A program made the position numbers and the translations under genes. Below the pieces are notes generated by a model. The model did no database searches, was not told the DNA's origin, and saw nothing but the letters and a program-made list of their open reading frames with translations. A stretch of DNA of 64,000 nucleotides from NCBI GenBank assembly GCA_002013415.1, contig MAEX01000022.1, forward strand, positions 1 to 64,000, read 5' to 3'. Within the stretch, counting starts at the first letter, position 1; every line of letters starts with the position of its first letter. This DNA is from Mycobacterium sp. D16Q14. GTDB lineage: Bacteria; Actinomycetota; Actinomycetes; Mycobacteriales; Mycobacteriaceae. Positions 26,950 through 35,482 of the stretch are shown here, one piece after another.

Positions 26950-27828
26950 CTAGAAGTCTCCGAAGTCGCCGCCGAAGTCGCCACCGCCGCCACCATCCCA
27001 GCCGCCGCCGTCCCAAGCGCTGCCACCGCCTTGGTCCCAGCCACCGCCGCTCTGGTCCCAACCGGAGCCGCCCTGGTCCCAGCCCCCTTGGTCGGCCCCG
27101 CCTGCACCTTGATCCCAGCCGGCTTGGTCCGCGCCGCCGTCGTTCCCGGCATTCACCCCGGCGTCATATCCGTCCGAATAGCCTTGGCCGAAACCACTTT
27201 CGAAGCCGGAGGCGCCGTATCCGACGCCGTGCATACCGGAGAAGAGCGAGTTGAACAGCAGCGCCGAACCCACACCCCATGCGCCCGCCACGAGCGCGGG
27301 CTTCCACCACGGCTCGGAGTACCAGCCGGCGGGAACCGGTCGCCCGGCGACCGTGCCGCCGGGGTAGTAGTTGGGTGTGCGGCCGGAGGGCTCCGGGGAG
27401 GCCTCGATCTCGCGCCCTTCGAAGTTAATGCGCCGTTCCTCGCTGACGGAGCCAGCCTTGCTTTGTCCGGTGGTGGAGGGGAGCTCGGGTCCGGGATCCA
27501 TGCCCATGGCGAGGCGGGCTGCCCGGACGTAGTACAGCCCCTCGATGGCGCTTTCCTTGGCCAGCGTTGCCTGTGCCGGGGTCCGGGCCTGCTCGATGGC
27601 CGAGGATGCGGCGGTGAAGCGCTCGGAGGCATCGGCGAGCGCCTGGCGGGAAGCATCGTCGTTGCCGGTCAGGCCCAGTACCTGTCCGCCGAGGCGTTCG
27701 GTGAGGCGGCGGGCGTCGGCCTTGGCGTCCTCGAGTTGGTCGCCACGGCGGCGGCTCGACCCCTGTGTGTAGATGATCGCGCCACCGACGATCACGCCGA
27801 GGAGAAGCAGGCCCAGGATGATTTCCAT
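26950..27828 (-). CDS. Membrane-anchored DUF1542-like protein with Gly/Trp/Asp-rich tail
   Basis: The 292-residue protein starts at ATG 27828, 7 nt after a minus-strand -10 TACCGT (27836-27841). An N-terminal membrane helix (MEIILGLLLLGVIVGGAIIY) precedes a helical region (about 25-110) of the type called DUF1542 in mycobacteria, then a linker with GGTVAGRPVPAGWYSEPWWK, a hydrophobic segment AGAWGVGSALLFNSLFSG, and a low-complexity tail repeating GWDQGG and GWDGG and ending GGDFGGDFGDF. Function is unknown. It is convergent with TetR (6 bp apart) and reads in the same direction as the methyltransferase. Confidence 0.65.
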   Translation of the reverse strand: MEIILGLLLLGVIVGGAIIYTQGSSRRRGDQLEDAKADARRLTERLGGQVLGLTGNDDASRQALADASERFTAASSAIEQARTPAQATLAKESAIEGLYYVRAARLAMGMDPGPELPSTTGQSKAGSVSEERRINFEGREIEASPEPSGRTPNYYPGGTVAGRPVPAGWYSEPWWKPALVAGAWGVGSALLFNSLFSGMHGVGYGASGFESGFGQGYSDGYDAGVNAGNDGGADQAGWDQGAGGADQGGWDQGGSGWDQSGGGWDQGGGSAWDGGGWDGGGGGDFGGDFGDF

Positions 27829-27853
27829 GGCACCCACGGTACTGGTGGTCTGA

Positions 27854-28939
27854 CTACTCGACTTTGGCCTCGACAAGACTAAATGGTGACGCGGTCGGGA
27901 CGACCCGGGTCATCTGGAAACCGGCCCGCTTGAGCAGGGTCTGGTACTCCCCGGCAGTGCGCTCGCATGCTCCTAACGTGAGCAGCATCTCCATATCGGT
28001 CCACTTACCGGCGAACTCGCGATCGTGGTCGGGGATGACGGTCTCCACCAGCAGCAGTGTGGCGCCGCGTTCAGCGGCGACGCGGATGTTTTGCAGGATG
28101 TTGAGGGCACTCGCGTCCGGCCAGTCGTGAATGATGTTTTTGAGTATGTACAGATCGCCGCCGGTAGGCGCGCCCTCAAAGAATGACCCGGAGAGTATCT
28201 GCACCCGATCGCGAACCCCATACCTGCTCAACAGTTCCGGTGCCGACGCCACCACCTCCGGCCGGTCGTATAGCACACCCGTCGCTTGGGGCGATGTGCC
28301 GAGGACGGCCGATAGCAATCGGCCGTGACCCCCGCCGACGTCGACGATGGTGGGGAAAGGCGTGAAGTCGTAGGCCGAAATCGTGGGAGCGAGCGCGAAC
28401 TCCGAAATGCTCGTCATCGCCTCGTTGAAGACCTGGCCAAGCTCGGGTTCTGCGGTGAAATACTCAAAAGTGTCCATCCCGCGCAGTGTGGGAACGACGG
28501 GCTCGCCCGTCCTGATGGCATCGACGAGGTGGCTCCAGTGCTCGCGATGCTGACGGGAGCCGACGAACCGTGCCATCGCTGCCACGGAAACCTCCGCATC
28601 CGAACGGAGAGGTTCGGCCATCGCGTTGAGCGCGTACCTGCCGTCGCGGGTTTGGGTGAATATGCCCTCACCGATGAGTGCGCGTAGCAGGCGTCCCAGT
28701 GCGGCTGGGTCTGCACCCACCCGTTTGGCCAGCTCATCAATGGTCAGGGGGCCATCAGCCAGTGCATCAGCGACGTGGAGTTGGCACGCGACGACGAGCC
28801 CTTGGGCAGACCAGGCGGTGAAGATCATTTCCAGCAGGGCCACCGGGGCGGGAACGGACCGCCTATGGATCCTGTTCAGGCGGTGGCGGAATCGTTCGAT
28901 CACGCGGACTATTCGAGCGGGCGGTACGCGGGAGGGCAT
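27854..28939 (-). CDS. SAM-dependent O-methyltransferase (dimerisation-domain type)
   Basis: The 361-residue protein has a winged-helix dimerisation domain (LTIDELAKRVGADPAALGRL, LLRALIGEGIF) followed by a Rossmann methyltransferase domain with VDVGGGHGRLLSAVL (SAM binding) and NIIHDWPD, where His is the expected catalytic base of COMT-like O-methyltransferases. The substrate is unknown, probably a phenolic or quinone-like small molecule. ATG 28939 is 6 nt after the minus-strand -10 TAGATT (28946-28951), indicating a leaderless mRNA. The gene is isolated from obvious biosynthetic partners. Confidence 0.88.
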   Translation of the reverse strand: MPSRVPPARIVRVIERFRHRLNRIHRRSVPAPVALLEMIFTAWSAQGLVVACQLHVADALADGPLTIDELAKRVGADPAALGRLLRALIGEGIFTQTRDGRYALNAMAEPLRSDAEVSVAAMARFVGSRQHREHWSHLVDAIRTGEPVVPTLRGMDTFEYFTAEPELGQVFNEAMTSISEFALAPTISAYDFTPFPTIVDVGGGHGRLLSAVLGTSPQATGVLYDRPEVVASAPELLSRYGVRDRVQILSGSFFEGAPTGGDLYILKNIIHDWPDASALNILQNIRVAAERGATLLLVETVIPDHDREFAGKWTDMEMLLTLGACERTAGEYQTLLKRAGFQMTRVVPTASPFSLVEAKVE

Positions 28940-28945
28940 CGGCGC

Positions 28946-29197
28946 AATCTAGCGGCATCCGGCGCTGCTAAGCAATCAGGCTTGGAAAGGCGCTCACCTA
29001 TCGGGAATTCTGGTTCGGAGGCGCGATCGGTGAGGAAACTCGCAGCGATTGCGGAGATCGTTTCTGATCGCTCGCGCAGCCGACGACTTCGTACGCGTCT
29101 TCGGTGTCGATACGGCCCGAGCGGGATCAAACCCGGGATGGCGTACTGGCCCAAATATCCGTTCGACCTGGAAAACTCTATCTACCAGGCGGTTCCT
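28946..29197. other. Intergenic region upstream of the methyltransferase
   Basis: About 250 bp without a supported gene lie between the methyltransferase promoter and tRNA-Gly. Open frames here lack start-site support and conserved-looking sequence. Apart from the -10 TAGATT for the methyltransferase I see nothing specific. Confidence 0.5.
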
Positions 29198-29271
29198 TGG
29201 AGCGGGTGACGGGAATCGAACCCGCGTAGCTAGTTTGGAAGACTAGGGCTCTACCATTGAGCTACACCCGC
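29198..29271 (-). tRNA. tRNA-Gly (anticodon UCC)
   Basis: The minus strand gives acceptor GCGGGTG paired with CACCCGC, D arm TAGCTCAATGGTAGAG, anticodon loop CTTCCAA (UCC) on a CTAGT/ACTAG stem, and T arm CGGGTTCGATTCCCG. A genomic CCA follows the discriminator and is included in the coordinates. Confidence 0.95.
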
Positions 29272-29401
29272 ATGCGTGCGAGGTTGTCCCGCACGCGCTG
29301 ACGAATGTACAGCGCCGGGGCGGATCAAATCCAATTCATACCGTTGCATGGTGAGGCCGTAAGATCGCTTCGTCTTGCCGGAAGTGTGGACGCAGGTTCG
29401 A

Positions 29402-29475
29402 CGGGGTGTAGCGCAGCTTGGTAGCGCATCCGCTTTGGGAGCGGAGGGTCGCAGGTTCAAATCCTGTCACCCCGA
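29402..29475 (+). tRNA. tRNA-Pro (anticodon UGG)
   Basis: The acceptor CGGGGTG pairs with CACCCCG; the anticodon loop TTTGGGA carries UGG, and the T arm is GCAGG-TTCAAAT-CCTGT. CCA is not encoded. It lies 66 bp upstream of tig, so tig transcription may start near or read through this tRNA. Confidence 0.95.
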
Positions 29476-29541
29476 CAGCATGACAGCACGAAGAACCGCA
29501 GGTCACGACGATCTGCCGCGAACTATAAAGGAGCACTGCAC

Positions 29542-31035
29542 GTGAAGAGCACCGTCGAAAAGCTGAGCCCGACCCGGGTTCGCATCAACGTCGAGGTTCC
29601 CTTCGCAGAGCTCGAACCAGATTTTTCCAAGGCGTACAAGGAGCTGGCCCAGCAGGTCCGGCTGCCCGGTTTCCGTCCGGGTAAGGCCCCCGCCAAGCTG
29701 CTCGAGGCGCGCGTCGGCCGGGCCGCCGTGCTGGAGCAGGTCGTCAACTCGGCGCTTCCGGGCCGCTACAGCGAGGCCGTCACCGCTTCTGACGTCAAGC
29801 CGCTCGGGCAGCCGGAGATTGAGGTCACCAAGATCGAGGACGGCCAGGAGCTGACCTTCACCGCCGAGGTGGATGTGCGTCCCGAGATCGAGCTGCCCGA
29901 CCTGAGCACCGTCGCAGTCACTGTCGAGCCCGTCACTGTTGAGGACTCCGAGGTCGACGCCGAGCTGGACTCGCTGCGTGCGCGGTTCGGGACCCTCAAG
30001 GGTGTCGAACGTGCCGCCGAGGACGGCGACTTCGTGTCGATCGACCTGTCGGCCACCGTGGACGGCAAGGAGGTCGAGGATGCCGCGACCACCGGTCTGT
30101 CCCACGAGATCGGCTCCGGACAGCTGATTGACGGCCTGGATGAGGCCATCATCGGCCTGAAGGTCGGCGAGGAGAAGATGTTCACCACCAAGCTGGCCGC
30201 CGGTGAGTTCGCCGGACAGGACGCTGAGGTCACCGTCAAGGTCGGGTCGATCAAGGAGCGCGAGCTTCCCGCCGCCGACGACGACTTCGCCCAGCTGGCA
30301 AGCGAGTTCGACACCATCGGCGAGCTCAAGGACAGCCTCACCGAGCAGGTGAAGGGGCGCAAGCGCATCGCGCAGGCCGACGAGATCCGCGATGAGACCA
30401 TCACTGCGCTGCTCGCCACGGTCGAGATCCCGGTGCCCGAGAAGATCCTCGAGGAGCAGATCGGCAACAGCCTGCACGAGGCCGTTCACGGTCTGGACCA
30501 CAACGAGGAGAAGCTCAACGAACTGCTCGAGGAGCAGGGCACCTCGCGTGAAGAGTTCGACAAGGACCTGCGTGAGTCCGCGACCAAGTCCATCAAGACC
30601 GAGCTGCTGCTCGATGTGATCGCCGACAAGTTCGACATCAACGTCGACCAGCAGGACCTCACCGAGCGTCTGGTCCTCATGTCGCGTCAGTACGGCATTG
30701 AGCCGCAGCAGCTGGTGCAGTACCTGACCCAGCAGCAGCAGCTGCCCGGCCTGTACGTCGACGTGCGCCGCGGTAAGGCCATCGCCGAGGTCATCCGTCA
30801 GGCCAAGGTGACCGACTCCACCGGCGCCGATGTCGACGTCGACGCCGTGCTGGGGCCGCGTCGCGGCGGGGCCGACGAGGCCGGCGCAGATACAGCCGCC
30901 GAGGAGAGCGTGGACAAGGGCAAGAAGAAGGGCAAGGACGAAGACAAGTCCGAAAAGGAAGACAAGTCCGAAAAGTCCGAGAAGAAAGCCAAGAAGAAGA
31001 GCAAGGACGACGCCGGGGAAGCCGCAGACGCCTAA
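29542..31035 (+). CDS. tig: Trigger factor, ribosome-associated chaperone/prolyl isomerase
   Basis: The 497-residue protein starts at GTG 29542, with AAAGGAG 10 nt upstream. The N-terminal ribosome-binding domain has the signature QVRLPGFRPGKAPAKLL (family GFRxGxxP), the PPIase (FKBP-like) domain spans about 150-240 (AEDGDFVSIDLSATVDGKEV, LIDGLDEAIIGLKVGE), and the helical substrate domain follows. It binds nascent chains at the exit tunnel. The last about 60 residues are an extended Lys/Glu/Asp-rich tail (KGKKKGKDEDKSEKEDKSEK), usual for actinobacteria but notably long and repetitive here. It precedes clpP1P2-clpX, matching the conserved order. Confidence 0.97.
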   Translation: MKSTVEKLSPTRVRINVEVPFAELEPDFSKAYKELAQQVRLPGFRPGKAPAKLLEARVGRAAVLEQVVNSALPGRYSEAVTASDVKPLGQPEIEVTKIEDGQELTFTAEVDVRPEIELPDLSTVAVTVEPVTVEDSEVDAELDSLRARFGTLKGVERAAEDGDFVSIDLSATVDGKEVEDAATTGLSHEIGSGQLIDGLDEAIIGLKVGEEKMFTTKLAAGEFAGQDAEVTVKVGSIKERELPAADDDFAQLASEFDTIGELKDSLTEQVKGRKRIAQADEIRDETITALLATVEIPVPEKILEEQIGNSLHEAVHGLDHNEEKLNELLEEQGTSREEFDKDLRESATKSIKTELLLDVIADKFDINVDQQDLTERLVLMSRQYGIEPQQLVQYLTQQQQLPGLYVDVRRGKAIAEVIRQAKVTDSTGADVDVDAVLGPRRGGADEAGADTAAEESVDKGKKKGKDEDKSEKEDKSEKSEKKAKKKSKDDAGEAADA

Positions 31036-31072
31036 CTGACGACGTGATGAGCCATTGAGGCGAGGAACATCA

Positions 31073-31130
31073 CGCTCTGAGCGAACTCGCCCGTTGTGGG
31101 GAGTGCGCAGCCGCCGATGTTGGTTAATGT
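31073..31130 (+). promoter_or_regulatory. clpP1P2 control region with ClgR-like box and -10
   Basis: CGCTCTGAGCGAAC at 31073-31086 matches the ClgR consensus CGCYNANRGCG followed by WWS, as recalled for corynebacteria, with one mismatch. TAATGT at 31125-31130 is a -10 candidate, putting the box around -59 relative to a start near 31137, a normal activator position. No good -35 is seen, as expected for an activator-dependent promoter. ClgR activates clp genes in mycobacteria and relatives. Confidence 0.55.
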
Positions 31131-31194
31131 CGGCAGTACACGGAATTGGTTCTCAAGCGAAATCCCGAAGTGCTAGACGAAGGCAGGTTGCACA

Positions 31195-31797
31195 GTGACT
31201 GAAATGCGTTCGGCGACAGCCGGGCTCAACCTCATCGACTCGGTGTATGAGCGCCTGCTCTCCGAGCGCATCATTTTCCTGGGCCAGCAGGTGGACGACG
31301 ACATCGCCAACAAGCTGTGCGCGCAGATTCTGCTGCTGACGGCCGAGGACCCCACCAAGGACATCCACCTGTACATCAACTCACCGGGTGGGTCGATCAG
31401 CGCCGGCATGGCGATCTTCGACACCATGGAGCTGTCCGAGTGCGATATCGCCACCTACGCGATGGGCATGGCGGCATCGATGGGCGAGTTCCTGCTCGCG
31501 GCGGGCACCAAAGGCAAGCGGCACGCGCTGCCGCACGCCCGGATCCTGATGCACCAGCCCCTCGGTGGTGTGACGGGTAGCGCCTCCGATATCGCTATCC
31601 AGGCCGAGCAGTTCACGGTCATCAAGAAGGAAATGTTCCGCCTCAATGCTGAATTCACCGGCAAGAGTGTGGAACAGATCGAGACCGATTCGGACCGTGA
31701 CCGCTGGTTCACCGCGGCAGAGGCACTGGAGTACGGGTTCGTCGACAAGATCATCACCCGCGGCAATCTCAACGGCAGCAAGGGAGCCTCCAAGTGA
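31195..31797 (+). CDS. clpP1: ATP-dependent Clp protease proteolytic subunit 1
   Basis: The 200-residue serine protease has the nucleophile Ser95 in YAMGMAASMGEF, His120 in ARILMHQPLGG and Asp169 in SDRDRWFTA. The N-terminus is probably processed. In mycobacteria ClpP1 forms a mixed 14-mer with ClpP2 and works with ClpX or ClpC1. Start GTG 31195 follows a GAAGGCAGG stretch. Its stop overlaps the clpP2 start as GTGA, consistent with coupled synthesis of equal subunit amounts. Confidence 0.97.
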   Translation: MTEMRSATAGLNLIDSVYERLLSERIIFLGQQVDDDIANKLCAQILLLTAEDPTKDIHLYINSPGGSISAGMAIFDTMELSECDIATYAMGMAASMGEFLLAAGTKGKRHALPHARILMHQPLGGVTGSASDIAIQAEQFTVIKKEMFRLNAEFTGKSVEQIETDSDRDRWFTAAEALEYGFVDKIITRGNLNGSKGASK

Positions 31798-32480
31798 TCT
31801 CGAAGCACCTCAACCTAGATTCGGACGCTCTTCACGCAAGCGTGTCATCGCAACTGGCACCCCAAGCCCGGTACATCCTGCCCTCGTTCATCGAGCACTC
31901 GAGCTTCGGTGTCAAGGAGTCCAACCCCTACAACAAGCTGTTCGAAGAGCGCATCATCTTCCTCGGCGTGCAGGTGGACGACGCCTCGGCCAACGACATC
32001 ATGGCCCAGCTGCTGGTGCTGGAGTCGCTGGATCCCGATCGTGAGATCACCATGTACATCAACTCCCCGGGTGGCTCCTTCACCTCCTTGATGGCGATCT
32101 ACGACACCATGCAGTACGTCCGCTCGGACATCCGCACCGTGGTGCTGGGCCAGGCAGCCTCGGCTGCGGCCGTGCTGCTCGCGGCCGGCACCCCGGGCAA
32201 GCGGATGGCGCTGCCCAACGCCCGCGTGCTGATCCACCAGCCCTCGCTGTCCGGTGTTATTCAGGGGCAGTTCACCGACCTGGAGATCCAGGCCAAGGAG
32301 ATCGAGCGCATGCGCGTGCTGCAGGAGACCACGCTGTCGCGGCACACCGGCAAGAGCGAAGAGGTCATTCGTAAGGACACCGACCGCGACAAGATCTTCA
32401 CGGCCGAGGAGGCCAAGGAGTACGGGATCATCGACGTCGTCCTGGAGTACCGCAAGCTTTCCGCGCAGGCAGCCTCGTAG
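31794..32480 (+). CDS. clpP2: ATP-dependent Clp protease proteolytic subunit 2
   Basis: The 228-residue subunit has the nucleophile Ser123 in VLGQAASAAAVLLAAG, His148 in NARVLIHQPS and the Asp in KDTDRDKIFTA. The first about 40 residues (LAPQARYILPSFIEHSSFGV) are typical of ClpP2, including the propeptide region. The start GTG 31794 overlaps the clpP1 stop. It pairs with ClpP1 in the essential mycobacterial protease. Confidence 0.97.
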   Translation: MISKHLNLDSDALHASVSSQLAPQARYILPSFIEHSSFGVKESNPYNKLFEERIIFLGVQVDDASANDIMAQLLVLESLDPDREITMYINSPGGSFTSLMAIYDTMQYVRSDIRTVVLGQAASAAAVLLAAGTPGKRMALPNARVLIHQPSLSGVIQGQFTDLEIQAKEIERMRVLQETTLSRHTGKSEEVIRKDTDRDKIFTAEEAKEYGIIDVVLEYRKLSAQAAS

Positions 32481-32722
32481 CTGCCGGGCGGCAGGTCCGG
32501 ATAACAGTTGCAACACACCGGTCCTCGGTGCGCGTCATCGGCGGCCCAGGTCGGTGTGAGGCGATATGTTCTCCAGCACGGCAGGGCGTAAATGCCGTCG
32601 GTGCTATTCGGTTTATCGGTCGCGGGGTGTCCGGTATAGCGGGTAGCGTCGGGACCAACAGGTCAGCGGACGTGTTGACACCACGATCCACCACCGTGTG
32701 ACAGGAAGTAGGACTGGCCACC

Positions 32723-34003
32723 ATGGCACGTATCGGAGACGGCGGCGACCTGCTGAAATGCTCGTTCTGCGGAAAGAGCCAGAAGCAGGTTAAGAAGCTT
32801 ATCGCCGGCCCCGGCGTGTACATATGCGATGAATGCATCGACCTCTGCAACGAGATCATCGAAGAGGAACTGGCCGACGCCGACGACGTCAAGCTCGATG
32901 AGCTTCCCAAACCCGTGGAGATCCGCGAGTTCCTGGAGAACTACGTCATCGGCCAGGACAACGCGAAGAAGACCCTCGCCGTCGCCGTTTACAACCACTA
33001 CAAGCGCATCCAGGCCGGAGACAAGGCCCGCGATGCCCGCGGTGAGACCGTTGAGCTGGCCAAATCCAATATCTTGATGCTCGGACCTACCGGCTGCGGC
33101 AAGACCTACCTGGCCCAGACGCTGGCCAAGATGCTCAATGTGCCGTTCGCCATCGCCGACGCCACCGCCCTCACCGAGGCCGGCTACGTCGGCGAGGATG
33201 TGGAGAACATTCTCCTCAAGCTGATTCAGGCGGCCGACTACGACGTGAAGCGTGCCGAGACCGGCATCATCTACATCGACGAGGTCGACAAGATCGCCCG
33301 CAAGAGCGAGAACCCGTCCATCACCCGCGACGTCTCCGGTGAGGGCGTGCAGCAGGCGCTGCTGAAGATCCTGGAGGGCACGCAGGCTTCGGTGCCCCCG
33401 CAGGGCGGCCGCAAGCACCCGCACCAGGAGTTCATCCAGATTGACACCACCAACGTGCTCTTCATCGTGGCCGGTGCGTTCGCGGGCCTGGAGAAGATCG
33501 TGTCGGATCGTGTCGGCAAGCGCGGCCTGGGCTTTGGTGCCGAGGTCAAGTCGAAGGCCGATATCGACACCACCGACCACTTCGCCGAGGTCATGCCCGA
33601 GGACCTGATCAAGTTCGGTCTCATCCCCGAGTTCATCGGCCGTCTGCCGATTGTCGCCTCGGTGACCAACTTGGACCGGGAATCGCTGATTACGATCCTG
33701 TCCGAACCGAAGAACGCGTTGGTGAAGCAGTACACCCGCCTCTTCGACATGGACGGTGTCGAGCTGGAATTCAGCCAGGATGCGCTGGAAGCCATCGCCG
33801 ATCAGGCCATCCACCGTGGCACAGGCGCCCGCGGTCTGCGCGCCATCATGGAGGAAGTGCTGCAGCCGGTGATGTACGACATTCCGAGCCGCGACGACGT
33901 CGCCAAGGTCGTGGTGACTGGGGAGACCGTCATCGACAACGTGCTGCCGACGATCGTGCCGCGCAAGCCCTCGCGTGCCGAACGGCGCGATAAGAGCGCC
34001 TAG
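32723..34003 (+). CDS. clpX: ATP-dependent unfoldase ClpX
   Basis: The 426-residue AAA+ protein has an N-terminal zinc-binding domain (Cys13, Cys16, Cys35, Cys38), Walker A LGPTGCGKTYLAQ, Walker B IIYIDEVDKIA, and the pore-loop region after GYVGEDVEN. It unfolds substrates and feeds them into ClpP1P2. It lies 242 bp after clpP2 and so may have its own promoter; a TATAGC element lies near 32634 and TTGACA near 32675, but I cannot pair them convincingly. The C-terminus ends RKPSRAERRDKSA. Confidence 0.97.
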   Translation: MARIGDGGDLLKCSFCGKSQKQVKKLIAGPGVYICDECIDLCNEIIEEELADADDVKLDELPKPVEIREFLENYVIGQDNAKKTLAVAVYNHYKRIQAGDKARDARGETVELAKSNILMLGPTGCGKTYLAQTLAKMLNVPFAIADATALTEAGYVGEDVENILLKLIQAADYDVKRAETGIIYIDEVDKIARKSENPSITRDVSGEGVQQALLKILEGTQASVPPQGGRKHPHQEFIQIDTTNVLFIVAGAFAGLEKIVSDRVGKRGLGFGAEVKSKADIDTTDHFAEVMPEDLIKFGLIPEFIGRLPIVASVTNLDRESLITILSEPKNALVKQYTRLFDMDGVELEFSQDALEAIADQAIHRGTGARGLRAIMEEVLQPVMYDIPSRDDVAKVVVTGETVIDNVLPTIVPRKPSRAERRDKSA

Positions 34004-34012
34004 TTCGTCGCG

Positions 34013-34633
34013 ATGAGCGCCATAGCCTTGGCGCGGGCTGAACGTATCGATCTTGCCAACCTCTTGGCCGGGCTTACTCCGGAACAGTGGGATGCGCCAT
34101 CCCTGTGTACGAAATGGCGGGTGCGTGACGTGGTGGCGCACATGATCGGGTACGAGGATCTCAGTGGTATCGAGTTCTTTCCCCGCGTCGTCAAGGGCGG
34201 CTTCAATCCGAACCGCATCAACGCCAACCGCCTCACCGAACTCGCGAACCCAACCCCCGAGCAGCTGCTGGCGATGGTCCGCGCCTCGGAGACGCCGCGC
34301 TCTCTGACATCGGGATTTGGCTGCCGGATTGCCCTATTGGACGGCATCGTCCATCAACAGGACATCCGTCGCCCGCTGGGGATCCCGCGCGAGATTCCGG
34401 GGGAACGGATGCGCGTCGCCATGGATTTCGCGCGGTGGGCACCGCCGGTACGGGGCGCGCTGCGCGCCCGTGGCGTGCGGCTCGTGGCTACCGACCTCGA
34501 CTGGTCACGGGGGAGCGGGCCCGAGGTCACCGGACCCGCCGAGGCGCTGCTGATGGCGATGGCCGCACGTCCCTGCGCTCTCGCAGATCTCGATGGCTCG
34601 GGTAAATCGACCCTGGCGCAACATATTTCGTAA
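34013..34633 (+). CDS. Maleylpyruvate isomerase-family mycothiol-dependent enzyme
   Basis: The 206-residue protein begins ARAERIDLANLLAGLTPEQW and has VRDVVAHMIGYEDLS and the motif CRIALLDGIVHQQDIRRPLG. These are the DinB-like helices of the mycothiol-dependent maleylpyruvate isomerase family, with His and the H-x2-D pair as likely metal ligands. Members conjugate or isomerise using mycothiol, but the substrate of most is unknown. It starts 9 bp after clpX and could be co-transcribed. Confidence 0.8.
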   Translation: MSAIALARAERIDLANLLAGLTPEQWDAPSLCTKWRVRDVVAHMIGYEDLSGIEFFPRVVKGGFNPNRINANRLTELANPTPEQLLAMVRASETPRSLTSGFGCRIALLDGIVHQQDIRRPLGIPREIPGERMRVAMDFARWAPPVRGALRARGVRLVATDLDWSRGSGPEVTGPAEALLMAMAARPCALADLDGSGKSTLAQHIS

Positions 34634-34653
34634 ACCCTCGTAAGCTTGTAGTG

Positions 34654-35193
34654 ATGTCCACCGAGTTCATGAGCCAACCGACGCTAGAGGGGCCAACGCT
34701 CACCCTGCGTCCGTTGGAAGACGACGACCTTGAGCCGCTGTACCGGGCTGCCAGCGATCGGCTCATTTGGGCGCAACACCCAAGCGCGGACCGTCACCAG
34801 CGGCCGGTCTTCGAGAAGTGGTTTGTGGAGGCCCTCGCCGCGAAATCGCTTGTCATCATCGATCATTCCACCGGGGAGATGATCGGCTCTTCTCGGTTTT
34901 ACGAGTGGGATCCGGACAAGCGCGAGGTCGCGATCGGGTACACGTTCATCACCCGTGAATACTGGGGCGGCACGGTGAACGCTGAGCTCAAGACGCTCAT
35001 GCTGGATTACGCGTTCATCAACGCCGACCTGGTGTGGTTCCATGTGGCCGCGGACAATCTGCGGTCGCAGCGTGCGCTCGCCAAGATCGGTGCCCACGAG
35101 CATCACCGCCAGAAGCGGGAGATCAACGGCGCGCTGGAGGATTACGTCTACTTCACCATCACTGCCGCCGACTGGCGAGAAGCCTCCGACTGA
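34654..35193 (+). CDS. GNAT-family N-acetyltransferase
   Basis: The 179-residue protein is read from ATG 34654 because a -10 TAAGCT (34641-34646) ends 7 nt upstream; GTG 34651 is less favoured. It has PTLTLRPLEDDDLEPLYRAA, the beta strands GSSRFYEWDPDKREVAIGYT, and DNLRSQRALAKIGAHE, the RimJ/RimL-like acetyl-CoA binding arrangement. The substrate is unknown. A perfect hairpin follows its stop directly. Confidence 0.85.
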   Translation: MSTEFMSQPTLEGPTLTLRPLEDDDLEPLYRAASDRLIWAQHPSADRHQRPVFEKWFVEALAAKSLVIIDHSTGEMIGSSRFYEWDPDKREVAIGYTFITREYWGGTVNAELKTLMLDYAFINADLVWFHVAADNLRSQRALAKIGAHEHHRQKREINGALEDYVYFTITAADWREASD

Positions 35194-35226
35194 GCGCCAC
35201 GTTCTCCGCAGAGCAGAACGTGGCGC
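35194..35226. terminator. Bidirectional terminator-like hairpin
   Basis: GCGCCACGTTCT and AGAACGTGGCGC form a perfect 12-bp stem with a 9-nt loop. It begins on the base after the GNAT stop and lies between two convergent genes, so it can act in both directions. There is no strong T tract. Confidence 0.65.
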
Positions 35227-35241
35227 CCAGTCGTCGACCAA

Positions 35242-35472
35242 TCAGCGTGTAGCCGGATCCTCGTCGGCGTCCGCAACGGACCGAGCGCTGTCCTGCTCAG
35301 CGCGCTGGGCCGCCTCACGCATCTCGAAGGCGTCCGTGGCGATCTCGCCGAGCTGTCGGGTGACATCCACCACCGCGTTGGTGATGATCTTGGCGATCTC
35401 ACCCACGTGCTCAGCGGTCGACGACACGACCTCTTGGGCCAGGTCCTTATTGCGTTCGAACTTGCTCACCAC
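35242..35472 (-). CDS. Small conserved alpha-helical protein, 76 aa
   Basis: The product (SKFERNKDLAQEVVSSTAEH, VGEIAKIITNAVVDVTRQLG, EIATDAFEMREAA) is helical and amphipathic with an acidic tail. GTG 35472 lies 7 nt after the minus-strand -10 TAGGTT (35480-35485), so it is likely leaderless. I do not recognise a characterised family. It resembles small membrane- or envelope-associated helical proteins of mycobacteria. It lies immediately downstream of the desaturase gene but has its own promoter. Confidence 0.6.
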   Translation of the reverse strand: MVSKFERNKDLAQEVVSSTAEHVGEIAKIITNAVVDVTRQLGEIATDAFEMREAAQRAEQDSARSVADADEDPATR

Positions 35473-35482
35473 GACACCTAAC

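Noticed and set aside
28775..29209. Plus-strand frame of 144 codons running into tRNA-Gly
   Set aside because: It is antisense to the methyltransferase at its start and runs through an antisense tRNA gene; no start signal or motif supports it.
29198..29475. CRISPR-like or repeat array between the two tRNA genes
   Set aside because: The repeated-looking segments are the conserved T and D arms of tRNA-Gly and tRNA-Pro; there are no spaced direct repeats. I found no CRISPR array anywhere in the window.
31043..31074. CGTGATG/CATCACG inverted repeat after tig as a terminator
   Set aside because: Only 7-bp arms with an 18-nt loop and no T tract; it overlaps the ClgR-like box, so a terminator call is not justified.
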